From contig CM077115.1 of assembly GCA_039619475.1 (NCBI GenBank), positions 31,199,083 through 31,263,082 of the forward strand: DNA of 64,000 nucleotides. The letters run 5' to 3'. Shown one piece after another: positions 1-10,672 of this stretch (its first letter is position 1; each line of letters begins with the position of its first letter). The notes under the pieces were generated by a model that was not told the DNA's origin, did not search any database, and saw only the letters and a list, made by a program, of their open reading frames with translations. The translations under genes were made by a program, and so were the position numbers. This stretch comes from Icerya purchasi. Lineage: Eukaryota; Arthropoda; Insecta; Hemiptera; Monophlebidae.

Positions 1-690
1 TTAGATACGCCACCTTAACTGATAATGAAATAGCACTAGCTATGGAAAAACTCTCTTGAATGTAATAAAGCCCCGGGGCATTTAGTGTCATTCCCAATGA
101 AGCATACGAAATAGAAGGAAAAACGTTAATAGCACGATTTGCATATAATTTGTTCGGGAAATTTTCAGAAGAAAGTAGATTACTTGTGATCATTTCAGGA
201 ATGTCGCCATAATTTGTATTTATAAGAAAAGAAGATAACACAGAATGTTAAAATTACAAAGGCACGGGCCACTAAATACTAGGTAGAATTCTGCAAATGA
301 GGCTTCATCTGCTATTGAATACAACTTTGTTTCGAACAAACTGCTTCTGCCAACAACGAAATACCATTGTAGTGATATTTGCTTTTCGGTAATTGGTTGA
401 GAAATCGCAGGAGAAAATATGGAACTTCACCTGACATTCTACAAAAAGACCAATGATTCTATGAACTTTGGAAATGTTTTGCAAATTATAGGATGTTCGC
501 TAAAATTTTCACTATAGAGACACAATTACATGGCGGAATGCAGAGTGGGGCTATATGTGACACCGGGCTTGCAAACCCACTCTCAATAACTGTAGGAGTT
601 AAACAGGGTTGTGTACACTCGTTTCTTTGATTACTAGCAAACAACTTTTTCACTTTTTCATTGTCGAATACTACGGAGAAAACCACTTTT
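1..690 (+). pseudogene. Decayed non-LTR retrotransposon RT fragment
   Basis: Remnant of a LINE reverse transcriptase. Near 70-115 a broken frame reads SPGAFSVIPNE, which resembles the RT block KAPG..xIP.E seen in RTE/CR1-type LINEs. At about 592-625 it reads VGVKQGCVHSFL, the conserved GVKQGCVLSP-type block just before the polymerase centre. Between these blocks the frame is broken repeatedly by stops (for example TGA and TAA near 57-70). The window begins inside the element. Nothing here could encode a functional protein. The block order shows plus orientation; clade assignment is inference. Confidence 0.65.
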
Positions 691-2384
691 TTCGTAATGG
701 GGATCAGCGCGATTAAAATAATTTTTCGAGAATTAAAATTCTACCAAAATGTAAGAATCTACCTAAAACGATCTTACCCCCGTACGTTCCATTTAATTTT
801 AAATAATAATACGTATTTTATATTAGTGGTAATAATAATAATAATATATTAGGAATTATGTGCAAGTGCATAAAACTAAAAATTAAACTTTGTGTTTGTT
901 CTGGATTAAAATTTCTTTCGGGAATCCGGCCAAGGATATGAGTTTTTATCTGGATATGCCGAAGAGGTTTTTGATACCGCTACTTTCAGCTTTATATATA
1001 TATATATATGTTATAATAACTTCGTACGTTGGTGTGAGGAGTTCGGGGTTTGCATATTTTACTTTACGGCAAGTGCTTTTTTTTTTTTTTTTATCCGTTT
1101 AATTTCAAGTAGTTAGTCTTACACCGTCCAAATAATTCAACGGAGATTGACCAGTATTCATTTTTTTGCGAGGAAAAAAGGTATAATATTCGTATATAGG
1201 TATATATGTATGTTTATATATAGCAGGGTAATTTGACAAAAAAAATTTATATTCAAAAGATGACTTCATGATTATGGCCATTTAACAGACAAATTCGCTG
1301 TCGTACATTAATGTTTCGCGGAGACCTGAAATAAGTGTACGGAAGACGAAATATATAAGCTGTGACTCAGCCGGCGAAAATAAATTCCGCATCATAACTC
1401 GCATTGTTGTTAGAGGTAAGACTGGTTGATTTATCGTCAGCTAGCTCATAATATTTCAAGATACGGCCCGCGCTGGCCTTAGCAGAATAGATGATTGTCG
1501 GCCCTCTCGTCGTGTATCTAGCTAAGCGCTGCTATATGTGCTAGAAAAACGGAAACAAATGGTTAGATTATTTTACGTAAAATAACCAAAGTGAAAAGGA
1601 AATTCCGGGAAAATGTCGGCTTCGAATTTTACTGAGAAATCACGTGCAAAGACCAAGCAGACAAATGCTTCCAGACCGATTTTTTAAAATTATTTCTCTA
1701 GAATCTCGCAATTACTACGTATATTTTTATTTCTGTTTTTTTTTTTTTTCTTTTTCTCTGTCAACATTTGATACTTCCCTGAACTGGTCTGTAATTTATA
1801 CACGTTCTTCGTTCTGATATAGTTCGCAGGGGAAAAATATATAATTTTCTACCTAGAGCACAGGCTCGCTTCTAGCAAAATTTCAAAATTACCGAAAAGT
1901 TGAATGACATTTGAAAAGTTGTATGACATTTTAATTGTATTCATTTTGAAGAAAAAAAACAAAAAAACACAAAACAGCTAAATTTGAATTCAAAAAACAA
2001 AAGTATTTTTGTCACTTGCTAGAACTCACAATATGTATCGTTTGATCAAATACCGAAACGGGTCAACTTCAGTTTTTCATTTTATTAATTAAAAAATTAT
2101 TTTTAGATTTTTTACTATGTTTTATCATCGAAATAATAAATTAAATATGGATTTTCAACCCTTATAAAATAGGGGATGCATCCCTTATTGTTCAAATCAT
2201 CATGAATTACTTGCTTTTCCGAAATGAGTAATCTCCATTTTGCTTTACCAAAAAATATGAAGTATTAGTCGTGATATATTCAGAAAAAACGATTTTTTTG
2301 GCTAACTTTGGGGATAGTTTTCACCCCCTTAATATGTTTATTAGCAGATATAAAAAAACACGGGTCTTTTATTTTTTTGTGTTC
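691..2384. other. AT-rich stretch with no recognised gene
   Basis: No frame carries a recognisable protein motif. It contains a short (TA)n run at about 996-1008, a T-run near 1078-1092 and a T/C-rich run near 1737-1757. I see no RNA gene. Confidence 0.6.
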
Positions 2385-2390
2385 TACAAC
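2385..2390. repeat. 6-bp target-site duplication, left copy
   Basis: TACAAC lies directly before the left AGTAGTCAG terminus. The same six bases directly follow the right terminus at 8347-8352. This is the duplication expected from a transposase or integrase making a 6-bp stagger. Confidence 0.8.
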
Positions 2391-3770
2391 AGTAGTCAGT
2401 AAAAGCGGGGACTGGCGACTCTGACGTCACAACCCCAAACCGTGTGCAGGGGGCAAAAAGTAACCTAAGTATTTGATTCGGAGGCAAAAATTCACCCAAG
2501 TTTCCCCCGAGTTTCCCCCAATTTCCCCCACTTTTTCGCACATTTTTTGCAAATTTCCCCCAAATTCCTCCGTACAGGTTCCGCACATTTCCGATAGGTC
2601 GAACCGATTAAAAATTAACCCAAGTATAATATTTAACGTCTGAAACTAACCCAAGTCCCCGCCCACCCCTCCTGCCCACTGCACTACTGCGATTTTTCAA
2701 AATTCAAGGCCTAAGTATGAAAATTCCAAATTTAACCCAAGAATACTATTTAAAACCCTGTATTTAACCCAAGTCTCCGCTCGCCCTTCCCACGATTCCG
2801 CGCATATATCCAACATAGCGTTAGCCGCCGCGAAAGCATACGTACCGTTCCCGCGCACGCATCGTCCGTTCCCGATACCGCGATCTTTTTTTTTTTTTAA
2901 ATATTTCGAAGCCTAAGTACAAAAAAATTCTAAAATTAGCCCAAGTATATTTTTTCATTTTCGCGATTCCCCGTTTGTACAGGTAAATGTGGAAACACAC
3001 ACGCCGTTCCCTCGCATATATCCACCATAACGTTAACCACAGTGAAAGTGCACTCCCATTCCCACGCATCGCACCTTCTACTATCATGTGTATGTATTAT
3101 ACATGCCTTTGCGTGTAATATATGTAGCATACTTTATAATTTTAATTTTTCGAGGTTGGGAGGGGTAAAATTTTGCCGGAGTGATAAAAACGTCTGAATC
3201 TCAACACTTAGAACCCAAATTTTAAAGGAATTTTCCGAGACGCGCTCCGTTCCGGCATTTTTTTTTTAATTTTATTTTTAAAGAAAATATTTGAACGTTC
3301 CATCAGTCGAATGAGAGCGGGCGAGTGTGCTGCTACGAGATGTATTATGTAAGCGCGACCGCGGCTGTAATGGAAATATTTAAATGTTCCAGCAACTAGT
3401 TGAAACTCTCACCAGGTGAGGTGAATTCCAGTCGGTCGTTTTGAAATTAACCAGCCGATCATCTATGCACACTCTCATACGCCACCGATAGAAACCTGTT
3501 CACGATCGCTACACGGTCACACACGCACACATACATACCGCCACCTGATATATATTTTTCGTCTTTTTCCGCTTCCGACCTTATATTCAATCCGTTGATT
3601 TTTTATTTTTTTTATTTTTCCGTATTCTCCGTTCGTTGCAAAAGCACACCGTCATTCCTGCACACATATCAAGCATTGAGTTATCCTCTACAAAGGAACA
3701 CTGTACTATTCCATACACGCTCCGGTCGCCACCGAAATAAACGCCGCGATATCACTCCCATACATACACA

Positions 3771-3801
<31 letters not shown>

Positions 3802-4814
3802 GCGCACACATACACACCACCACTTCGTACATATTTTATTTTCGAGTCAAAATATTATAGAATTAGCCTAAGTATATTTTTCTTTTACGCTTCTGTTTAT
3901 TTCTTCCAAATGTTCATAATTTTTATATTTTTTTGTTTCTCCGATTCTAAAAATTAATCTGACAATGTATTAGCCACTCTCTCACTCGCACAGAATGTTC
4001 CCTCGCACTCATCTGCTACCAGTAGTTCTCATTTCGTTCTTATTATTTTTTTTTTCCAAATCTAATATTGTACAATCAGCCTAATTATATTTTTTTCGCT
4101 TCCAATCATTTCCTCCGTCCGTTGATAATTTTCTTATTTTATTTTTTTCTCAGGTTCTAAAAATGAATCCATTGATATCTTCACTAGTATGATCGCGCAC
4201 ACATCTTCTGCCGGTATTTCTCATATTGTTCACAATAATTTTTCATGTCTATGTATTTTGGAATTAGTCTAAAATATATTTTTTCCCCTCTAAAGACTTT
4301 TTCCAAACGTAAGTATTCAAAAATTAATTCGAGTATATTTTTATTTAACGCGGTTTCATAATTTCCTTCTCCCCTATCCACCCTATACAAATTTCAATTC
4401 TTTCCTATTATTTTTCATGAATACATCCCCCCTAAAACTACAGTGAAACCACACCAACCATTCCCACGCACCCATCTGCTAACAATGATTTTCACATCAT
4501 TCATAATAATTTTTTTTCGAGTCTGTTAGTTTAAGATTATTTCATTTTTTTCAAACTCTAAATATTTTATTTTTTTTCAATATCTTTCATATTATATTTT
4601 TCCCCCAATATGTCCGCATACGCTCATAGTGCAAAGGTACTCTGCTTATTTCCATGCATGAATGTTGCTATGCCGTTGATTTCAATCATGTGTCAAGGTC
4701 ATCGAGTCTGCCCGGATCTTCCATGTCATATCTTTTGTAGAAAACCGGTTCATATGTACACACCTACACACAAACACCCATAACCCAAAGAACACCTCTC
4801 AACTTCGTTCATCT
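2391..4814 (+). repeat. Left terminal inverted repeat (2,424 bp)
   Basis: Reverse complement of 5921-8346, with very few substitutions visible and a net 2-bp length difference confined to the CA/CG microsatellite. The outer 550 bp is dense in a YAACCYAAGT-type motif (for example near 2461, 2616, 2647, 2735 and 2764). Related AGCCTAAGTATATT motifs recur further in (near 2937, 3864, 4077). Short frames inside the arm are low-complexity and are mirrored in the other arm, so I do not call them genes. Confidence 0.88.
3766..3809. repeat. (CA)n(CG)n(CA)n microsatellite in left TIR
   Basis: A compound dinucleotide tract: CA repeats, about nine CG repeats, then CA repeats. Its partner in the other arm (6925-6971) has a different composition. 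It is the only length difference I can detect between the arms. Confidence 0.85.
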
Positions 4815-5057
4815 GCGTATGTAACCAACTATCACCAAAGGAATGTGGTTTTTCTGATACAACCCGCCCTCTTCAAAGACTTGTAACGAGCTAGAATCTC
4901 GAAAGGATTTGTTCAGGCAGTCAGTATTAGTGCTACGTTGAACGTGTAGAATTTGTTGAAAACTGTGTTCTTCACGTGTTATTAAAAAAGTCTCAAGAAC
5001 GTTAAAAGTAATCATTTTCTATATTTTTTAGTAAAAAGTTAAAAATATTATTCAAAC
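4815..5057 (+). promoter_or_regulatory. Unique leader between left TIR and central ORF
   Basis: This 243-bp single-copy stretch leads from the TIR into the ATG at 5058 and should hold the ORF's promoter and leader. TCAGTA at 4921-4926 resembles the insect initiator TCAGT, about 135 bp before the ATG. I see no convincing TATA box or downstream promoter element, so the start site is only a candidate. Immediately before the ATG the sequence is A-rich. Confidence 0.25.
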
Positions 5058-5579
5058 ATGAATAACAATACCGATTCGATTGATATTAAAGTCGACGAAT
5101 TTATTCAGAATTCATTTTCGAGTGATAGTGTCCCGCATACAACTTCATCACCTCCATCACAGCAATCAGATGATGGTTATACAGCAGAAGGATCAAAATC
5201 TTCTGTAAATAATAGCATTAGTCCTGTATTATTATCAGATCAAGCAGATATAGCGGAATATTTTGTAGATATCAGCATCCATATAGATTGTGATTATGGT
5301 TTTCGAGTAACTGAACTAGCAGCAATGATTGGTATGTCTGGCGGAAAGTGTTTGCATACACTGTATAAGCCAAGCAGAGCATGGCATGCATCAAAAATGC
5401 CGCATTTACATGTGCTTGAACCTGTTACAACACATATATTGGATATTCGGGAAACAATACAAATATCTAAAAGGAAGAAAAAGGATTCTGATGGAATAAG
5501 TGATATGGCAATTGTAAAACGTCACAAACTTTCTAGTGTCAGTAAGAAAGATGGTTGTGAAAATAATGATGAAAATTAA
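5058..5579 (+). CDS. Unknown 173-residue protein carried by the TIR element
   Basis: I do not recognise this protein. It is the only substantial frame in the unique centre of the element. Residues 1-60 are Ser/Asn/Thr/Asp-rich and probably disordered. Residues 62-130 look folded, with mixed hydrophobic spacing and aromatic residues around AEYFVDISIHIDCDYGF. Residues 138-157 hold two basic clusters (KRKKK and KRHK, 11 residues apart), the arrangement of a bipartite nuclear localisation signal. No signal peptide or membrane segment is visible. The ATG at 5058 is the first in frame after an A-rich leader. The frame may once have been longer: coding-like sequence continues beyond the TAA (see 5580-5830). 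It shows none of the Polinton core motifs I know. Nuclear localisation is inference from the basic clusters. Confidence 0.5.
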   Translation: MNNNTDSIDIKVDEFIQNSFSSDSVPHTTSSPPSQQSDDGYTAEGSKSSVNNSISPVLLSDQADIAEYFVDISIHIDCDYGFRVTELAAMIGMSGGKCLHTLYKPSRAWHASKMPHLHVLEPVTTHILDIRETIQISKRKKKDSDGISDMAIVKRHKLSSVSKKDGCENNDEN

Positions 5580-5830
5580 GAAGATTATGAAAATAGTGAT
5601 AATAAGAGTGGATATAAGTCTATTAATATATGTGAAATTGACCTATTTCAAATATCTGGTGATGAATCTGTATAAATGATCAAGTATATTGAATACCATA
5701 TAATGCTAATACTCATGAGTACATGATGGGATCAACACCACTTTCTGTGAATTGTGAATGTGATGAAATTTATTTAGGAAAAGGAAGAACCCTAACCAAA
5801 TTTCCTTACACACAAGATTTCATAGTCTAA
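5580..5830 (+). pseudogene. Decayed 3' continuation of the central ORF
   Basis: Directly after the TAA at 5577-5579 the same frame stays open for 31 codons to a TAA at 5673. The composition matches the upstream protein (Asp/Glu/Asn/Ser-rich, ending ISGDESV). A different frame then reads about 41 codons from 5706 to a TAA at 5828, including LSVNCECDEIYLGKG. This pattern suggests one longer ancestral ORF broken by two nonsense changes (5577, 5690) and a frameshift near 5673. Alternatively, the 173-codon frame is complete and the rest is chance. I see no AATAAA before the right TIR begins. Confidence 0.4.
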
Positions 5831-5920
5831 ATCACGCAACAATTCAGACTTTTCGTTAATTTCCATTAGTGTAAGTTTAGCATATACCGTTAAGATATAT
5901 ATGCGAGTTCTCGGTTTTTG

Positions 5921-6931
5921 AGATGAACGAAGTTGAGAGGTGTTCTTTGGGTTATGGGTGTTTGTGTGTAGGTGTGTACATATGAACCGGTTTTCTACAA
6001 AAGATATGACATGGAAGATCCGGGCAGACTCGATGACCTTGACACATGATTGAAATCAACGGCATAGCAACATTCATGCATGGAAATAAGCAGAGTACCT
6101 TTGCACTATGAGCGTATGCGGACATATTGGGGGAAAAATATAATATGAAAGATATTGAAAAAAAATAAAATATTTAGAGTTTGAAAAAAATGAAATAATC
6201 TTAAACTAACAGACTCGAAAAAAAATTATTATGAATGATGTGAAAATCATTGTTAGCAGATGGGTGCGTGGGAATGGTTGGTGTGGTTTCACTGTAGTTT
6301 TAGGGGGGATGTATTCATGAAAAATAATAGGAAAGAATTGAAATTTGTATAGGGTGGATAGGGGAGAAGGAAATTATGAAACCGCGTTAAATAAAAATAT
6401 ACTCGAATTAATTTTTGAATACTTACGTTTGGAAAAAGTCTTTAGAGGGGAAAAAATATATTTTAGACTAATTCCAAAATACATAGACATGAAAAATTAT
6501 TGTGAACAATATGAGAAATACCGGCAGAAGATGTGTGCGCGATCATACTAGTGAAGATATCAATGGATTCATTTTTAGAACCTGAGAAAAAAATAAAATA
6601 AGAAAATTATCAACGGACGGAGGAAATGATTGGAAGCGAAAAAAATATAATTAGGCTGATTGTACAATATTAGATTTGGAAAAAAAAAATAATAAGAACG
6701 AAATGAGAACTACTGGTAGCAGATGAGTGCGAGGGAACATTCTGTGCGAGTGAGAGAGTGGCTAATACATTGTCAGATTAATTTTTAGAATCGGAGAAAC
6801 AAAAAAATATAAAAATTATGAACATTTGGAAGAAATAAACAGAAGCGTAAAAGAAAAATATACTTAGGCTAATTCTATAATATTTTGACTCGAAAATAAA
6901 ATATGTACGAAGTGGTGGTGTGTATGTGTGC

Positions 6932-6962
<31 letters not shown>

Positions 6963-8346
6963 TGTGTGTGTATGTATGGGAGTGATATCGCGGCGTTTAT
7001 TTCGGTGGCGACCGGAGCGTGTATGGAATAGTACAGTGTTCCTTTGTAGAGGATAACTCAATGCTTGATATGTGTGCAGGAATGACGGTGTGCTTTTGCA
7101 ACGAACGGAGAATACGGAAAAATAAAAAAAATAAAAAATCAACGGATTGAATATAAGGTCGGAAGCGGAAAAAGACGAAAAATATATATCAGGTGGCGGT
7201 ATGTATGTGTGCGTGTGTGACCGTGTAGCGATCGTGAACAGGTTTCTATCGGTGGCGTATGAGAGTGTGCATAGATGATCGGCTGGTTAATTTCAAAACG
7301 ACCGACTGGAATTCACCTCACCTGGTGAGAGTTTCAACTAGTTGCTGGAACATTTAAATATTTCCATTACAGCCGCGGTCGCGCTTACATAATACATCTC
7401 GTAGCAGCACACTCGCCCGCTCTCATTCGACTGATGGAACGTTCAAATATTTTCTTTAAAAATAAAATTAAAAAAAAAATGCCGGAACGGAGCGCGTCTC
7501 GGAAAATTCCTTTAAAATTTGGGTTCTAAGTGTTGAGATTCAGACGTTTTTATCACTCCGGCAAAATTTTACCCCTCCCAACCTCGAAAAATTAAAATTA
7601 TAAAGTATGCTACATATATTACACGCAAAGGCATGTATAATACATACACATGATAGTAGAAGGTGCGATGCGTGGGAATGGGAGTGCACTTTCACTGTGG
7701 TTAACGTTATGGTGGATATATGCGAGGGAACGGCGTGTGTGTTTCCACATTTACCTGTACAAACGGGGAATCGCGAAAATGAAAAAATATACTTGGGCTA
7801 ATTTTAGAATTTTTTTGTACTTAGGCTTCGAAATATTTAAAAAAAAAAAAAGATCGCGGTATCGGGAACGGACGATGCGTGCGCGGGAACGGTACGTATG
7901 CTTTCGCGGCGGCTAACGCTATGTTGGATATATGCGCGGAATCGTGGGAAGGGCGAGCGGAGACTTGGGTTAAATACAGGGTTTTAAATAGTATTCTTGG
8001 GTTAAATTTGGAATTTTCATACTTAGGCCTTGAATTTTGAAAAATCGCAGTAGTGCAGTGGGCAGGAGGGGTGGGCGGGGACTTGGGTTAGTTTCAGACG
8101 TTAAATATTATACTTGGGTTAATTTTTAATCGGTTCGACCTATCGGAAATGTGCGGAACCTGTACGGAGGAATTTGGGGGAAATTTGCAAAAAATGTGCG
8201 AAAAAGTGGGGGAAATTGGGGGAAACTCGGGGGAAACTTGGGTGAATTTTTGCCTCCGAATCAAATACTTAGGTTACTTTTTGCCCTCTGCACACGGTTT
8301 GGGGTTGTGACGTCAGAGTCGCCAGTTCCCGCTTTTACTGACTACT
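5921..8346 (-). repeat. Right terminal inverted repeat (2,426 bp)
   Basis: Inverted copy of 2391-4814. Corresponding positions sum to 10737 in the outer part and 10735 in the inner part, so the arms are collinear apart from 2 bp in the microsatellite. One substitution is easily seen near 8287 against 2450. Such high identity over 2.4 kb indicates recent insertion or ongoing arm-to-arm conversion. Confidence 0.88.
6925..6971. repeat. (TG)n(CG)n(TG)n microsatellite in right TIR
   Basis: Counterpart of 3766-3809 in the other arm, with fewer CG and more TG units. The difference shows the two arms have begun to diverge by slippage. Confidence 0.85.
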
Positions 8347-8352
8347 TACAAC
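8347..8352. repeat. 6-bp target-site duplication, right copy
   Basis: TACAAC directly follows the CTGACTACT terminus and matches 2385-2390. Confidence 0.8.
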
Positions 8353-8850
8353 ATATATCAATTTCATCGAAATCTCACAAATCTTACTGAAATTTGATAT
8401 GTTAATCGCTCTGTATGATGTAGATTTTTTCCTTGGCTTACTGCCGGTTTTATGTAATTTCTGTTCTAGATAATTTCCATATATTTGGATACTAACTTAT
8501 ATCAAATAATTCATTTATATATTTTGTTATTTCTCCCGTACTTTTTATTGAATATGTTTACGAATGTGGTTAGATATATTATCTGGTCCAACCGTTGTTT
8601 TCTTGTTTAACTTTTTAATTATTTCATTGATTTTCTCTTCTTTCATTTTTGTTATCATCTTCCAAATTGGTATATCTGTTAATTAATAATGAATGGTTTA
8701 CTATATATGTACAGTTTTTCCGCTAATAGGTCAGTTTTTTCTTTGTTTGTTGTCGTCCACCTATCCAACATTTTTCAGAGTATTTTTAATGTTTCACGAT
8801 AATAATAAACATGTTTCTGGTATTTTTTTCATTTACTCTGTCGTCTAATT
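8353..8850 (-). pseudogene. LINE reverse transcriptase fragment (N-terminal blocks)
   Basis: On the minus strand one frame (about 8650-8550) reads EEKINEIIKKLNKKTTVGPD followed by NISNHI, a clear match in form to the first RT block (I..LK..KAPGPD.I). Upstream, WTTTNKEKTDLLAEKL is the usual lead-in. Downstream (about 8450-8360) SYRAINISNFSKICE resembles the second block SYRPISLL...K..E. Stops separate the pieces, so it is dead. The left edge coincides with the right TSD of the TIR element, so that element may have inserted at the edge of this LINE. The clade is not determinable from these blocks. Confidence 0.7.
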
Positions 8851-9948
8851 TGATCTAATTAAGCCAATTTAATCGTTTATTCGATCGTCTAAGGAAAAAA
8901 GAAACTTCGCGCGAATTTTCGATACAGCTCCCCCCGGAGTGTCGTATGCACGTCAAAAAAAAATTACATATTTATAAGTCGTCCGATATTTCGCCTTTAT
9001 CGTTCTTTCATATGAGGTTGCTGAACCGAGAGACAGACACGGCAACGAAAGACACCAATATCGACGCGTATACGTAATAATAAATGCACCACTATCTATC
9101 GGATTAGGTATCCGCGAAACAACTCTGTACCAACCGATCTGACAACGTGTTTTAAATAGTTGATGAACGGCTGCTGATCCTGCCGCCGTCGGTTTTTAGA
9201 GCCGGCTACCTCACCCATAAACGAACTAGTTCATTTTTCGAGTCACGTACGCGCGGAAACAAAATACAGCGGTGCTTTAGCGAATGCGTAAACGCGAGCG
9301 GGGATTAGTAAATAAACCGAAATCGCCCGGTTGAACGATTTGCAGTAAAATTTATGACCAAACGATTTCCCCTCTGCTGTAGCCGGCTGTCAGACTCATA
9401 ACAGTACTAATGCGACGAGAGGGCGCACACGCGGTAAATCATTAGAGCGTATTTACTGTGGTCAAACGCACCGGTAAGGATATTTTAAAACGGAACATTC
9501 AAATAGCGGAAGTATATCAGCGAGTTCTGAGCAAATACGATTCATTAGGTCAATTCGCAAAATATTCTTTATCCTCGCTGGAGCAGCAACTCGTAAACTA
9601 TTCTAGGTACGCCTCTTCTAACCGACAGGTAATCTGAAAACTAAAATTCTCGACAAATGTTACTTTTCTCCTATCAAGCTCCAAAAGTACTTTACATTGT
9701 GAAAAAATATTGCTCAATGTCACAGAGCTTCCTGCGCTACCGTGTCATCAGCCTACATTAATACTGCTGGTGCTTAATTTGTTCCCCCGTATGTTTCTCC
9801 GGTGAAAAATCGGAGCGAATATCGGAGAAAAAATAAAACCGATACTGTGTAATTGCTCTTCATCGGCTGATGGCGTCGACACATTATATTCGTTATTTTC
9901 ATAATCACAGGCACGGCGCCGCGCCAATTATGTACGATTTTTAATATG

Positions 9949-9979
<31 letters not shown>

Positions 9980-10169
9980 TTTCTCTATCAGACAGCAGTG
10001 CCATCGTGTCTGTTGTTCCATATCGACGCTAAACTTGGAATGCATTGTAAAGAATGTAGTCCCCAACAGAGCTTTCCCATCGATATCATGAGAAATTTCT
10101 TTTTTTCGAAAAGTGAAATTAAGAAATAATCGAAAAATAATATAGAACAGCATTATTAGATTTTGGTCA
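8851..10169. other. No recognised gene; contains a 30-A run
   Basis: No protein motif in any frame. 8880-9560 is less AT-rich than its surroundings but carries no long frame. An uninterrupted A-run of about 30 lies at 9947-9976 and could be the tail of an unrecognised retroposed copy on the plus strand. Confidence 0.5.
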
Positions 10170-10672
10170 GATTTTTACGTTTCCTCCTTTTCTAATCATC
10201 CTTTCTTTTATTTTTCCATCCAACCTAATCTTCCCACGCGACCTTGGTTTTACGATTTTCCTTCGCTTCACCGCTCCGTTATTGTCCCTATTATCCGTTT
10301 ACGTCTGAATCATACTCTTCTTCCTTCCTCACGCTTTCGTTTTCATCTCGCTCTTTCTCCTTATTGCTCTCTTCATCCTGACGACGTAGCCGTCTGTGAT
10401 CCTGACCATATCCTCTTTGAATGTCCATCCCTCGTGAACGAACGTACCTCTTTGTATTCCAATCTGCTGTCACTCAAACTCCCTACTCCTTATTGTGCCT
10501 CGTATATCTTATCGTTTCCGTCGATCTCAGTTGTTCCTATCCTCAGTTCCTTTATCTTATCAATATTTGACACCGACTTTACATCTAACTGATCCTTCTC
10601 CTTCATTTCGTTCCTGGGCGAAGATCCTTTGTTGATATGCCCAAAGGGAGGTTAAAAAAAAAAAAAAAAGCA
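10170..10672 (+). repeat. Pyrimidine-rich dispersed repeat with poly(A) tail (family R, plus copy)
   Basis: A pyrimidine-rich block ends in a 17-base A-run (about 10655-10671). Just before the tail it reads CCTGGGCGAAGATCCTTTG, then TGATATGCCCAAAGG. This is the complement of the leader seen after poly(T) at 23920-23960 and 62700-62760. It is the only plus-orientation copy I found; the others lie on the minus strand. No coding motif. Confidence 0.5.

Larger units (their letters stand above)
2391..8346. mobile_element. Polinton-like non-autonomous element with 2.4-kb TIRs
   Basis: The element is 5,956 bp and bounded by TACAAC duplications. It starts AGTAGTCAG and ends in the inverse, CTGACTACT. 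The two arms (2391-4814 and 5921-8346) are near-identical inverted repeats around a 1.1-kb unique centre with one ORF. A 6-bp TSD with AG...CT termini and long TIRs is the published signature of Polinton/Maverick elements, but those are normally 15-20 kb and encode PolB, integrase, ATPase, protease and capsid proteins, none of which is seen here. It is therefore probably a non-autonomous derivative mobilised in trans. Foldback-type or Dada-type DNA transposons are the main alternatives. Boundaries are read directly; the class is inference. Confidence 0.7.

Noticed and set aside
3595..3957. 120-codon frame in the left TIR and its twin in the right TIR
   Set aside because: Low-complexity (THTHTH, RARA) reading of a microsatellite inside an inverted repeat.
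4184..4390. 68-codon frame present identically in both TIR arms
   Set aside because: Short, no motif, and its duplication is explained by the inverted arms. It could be reconsidered if other element copies conserve it.
2391..8346. Interpretation as an LTR retrotransposon or a CRISPR-like array
   Set aside because: The long repeats are inverted, not direct; the TSD is 6 bp; there is no gag-pol and no regular repeat-spacer pattern.
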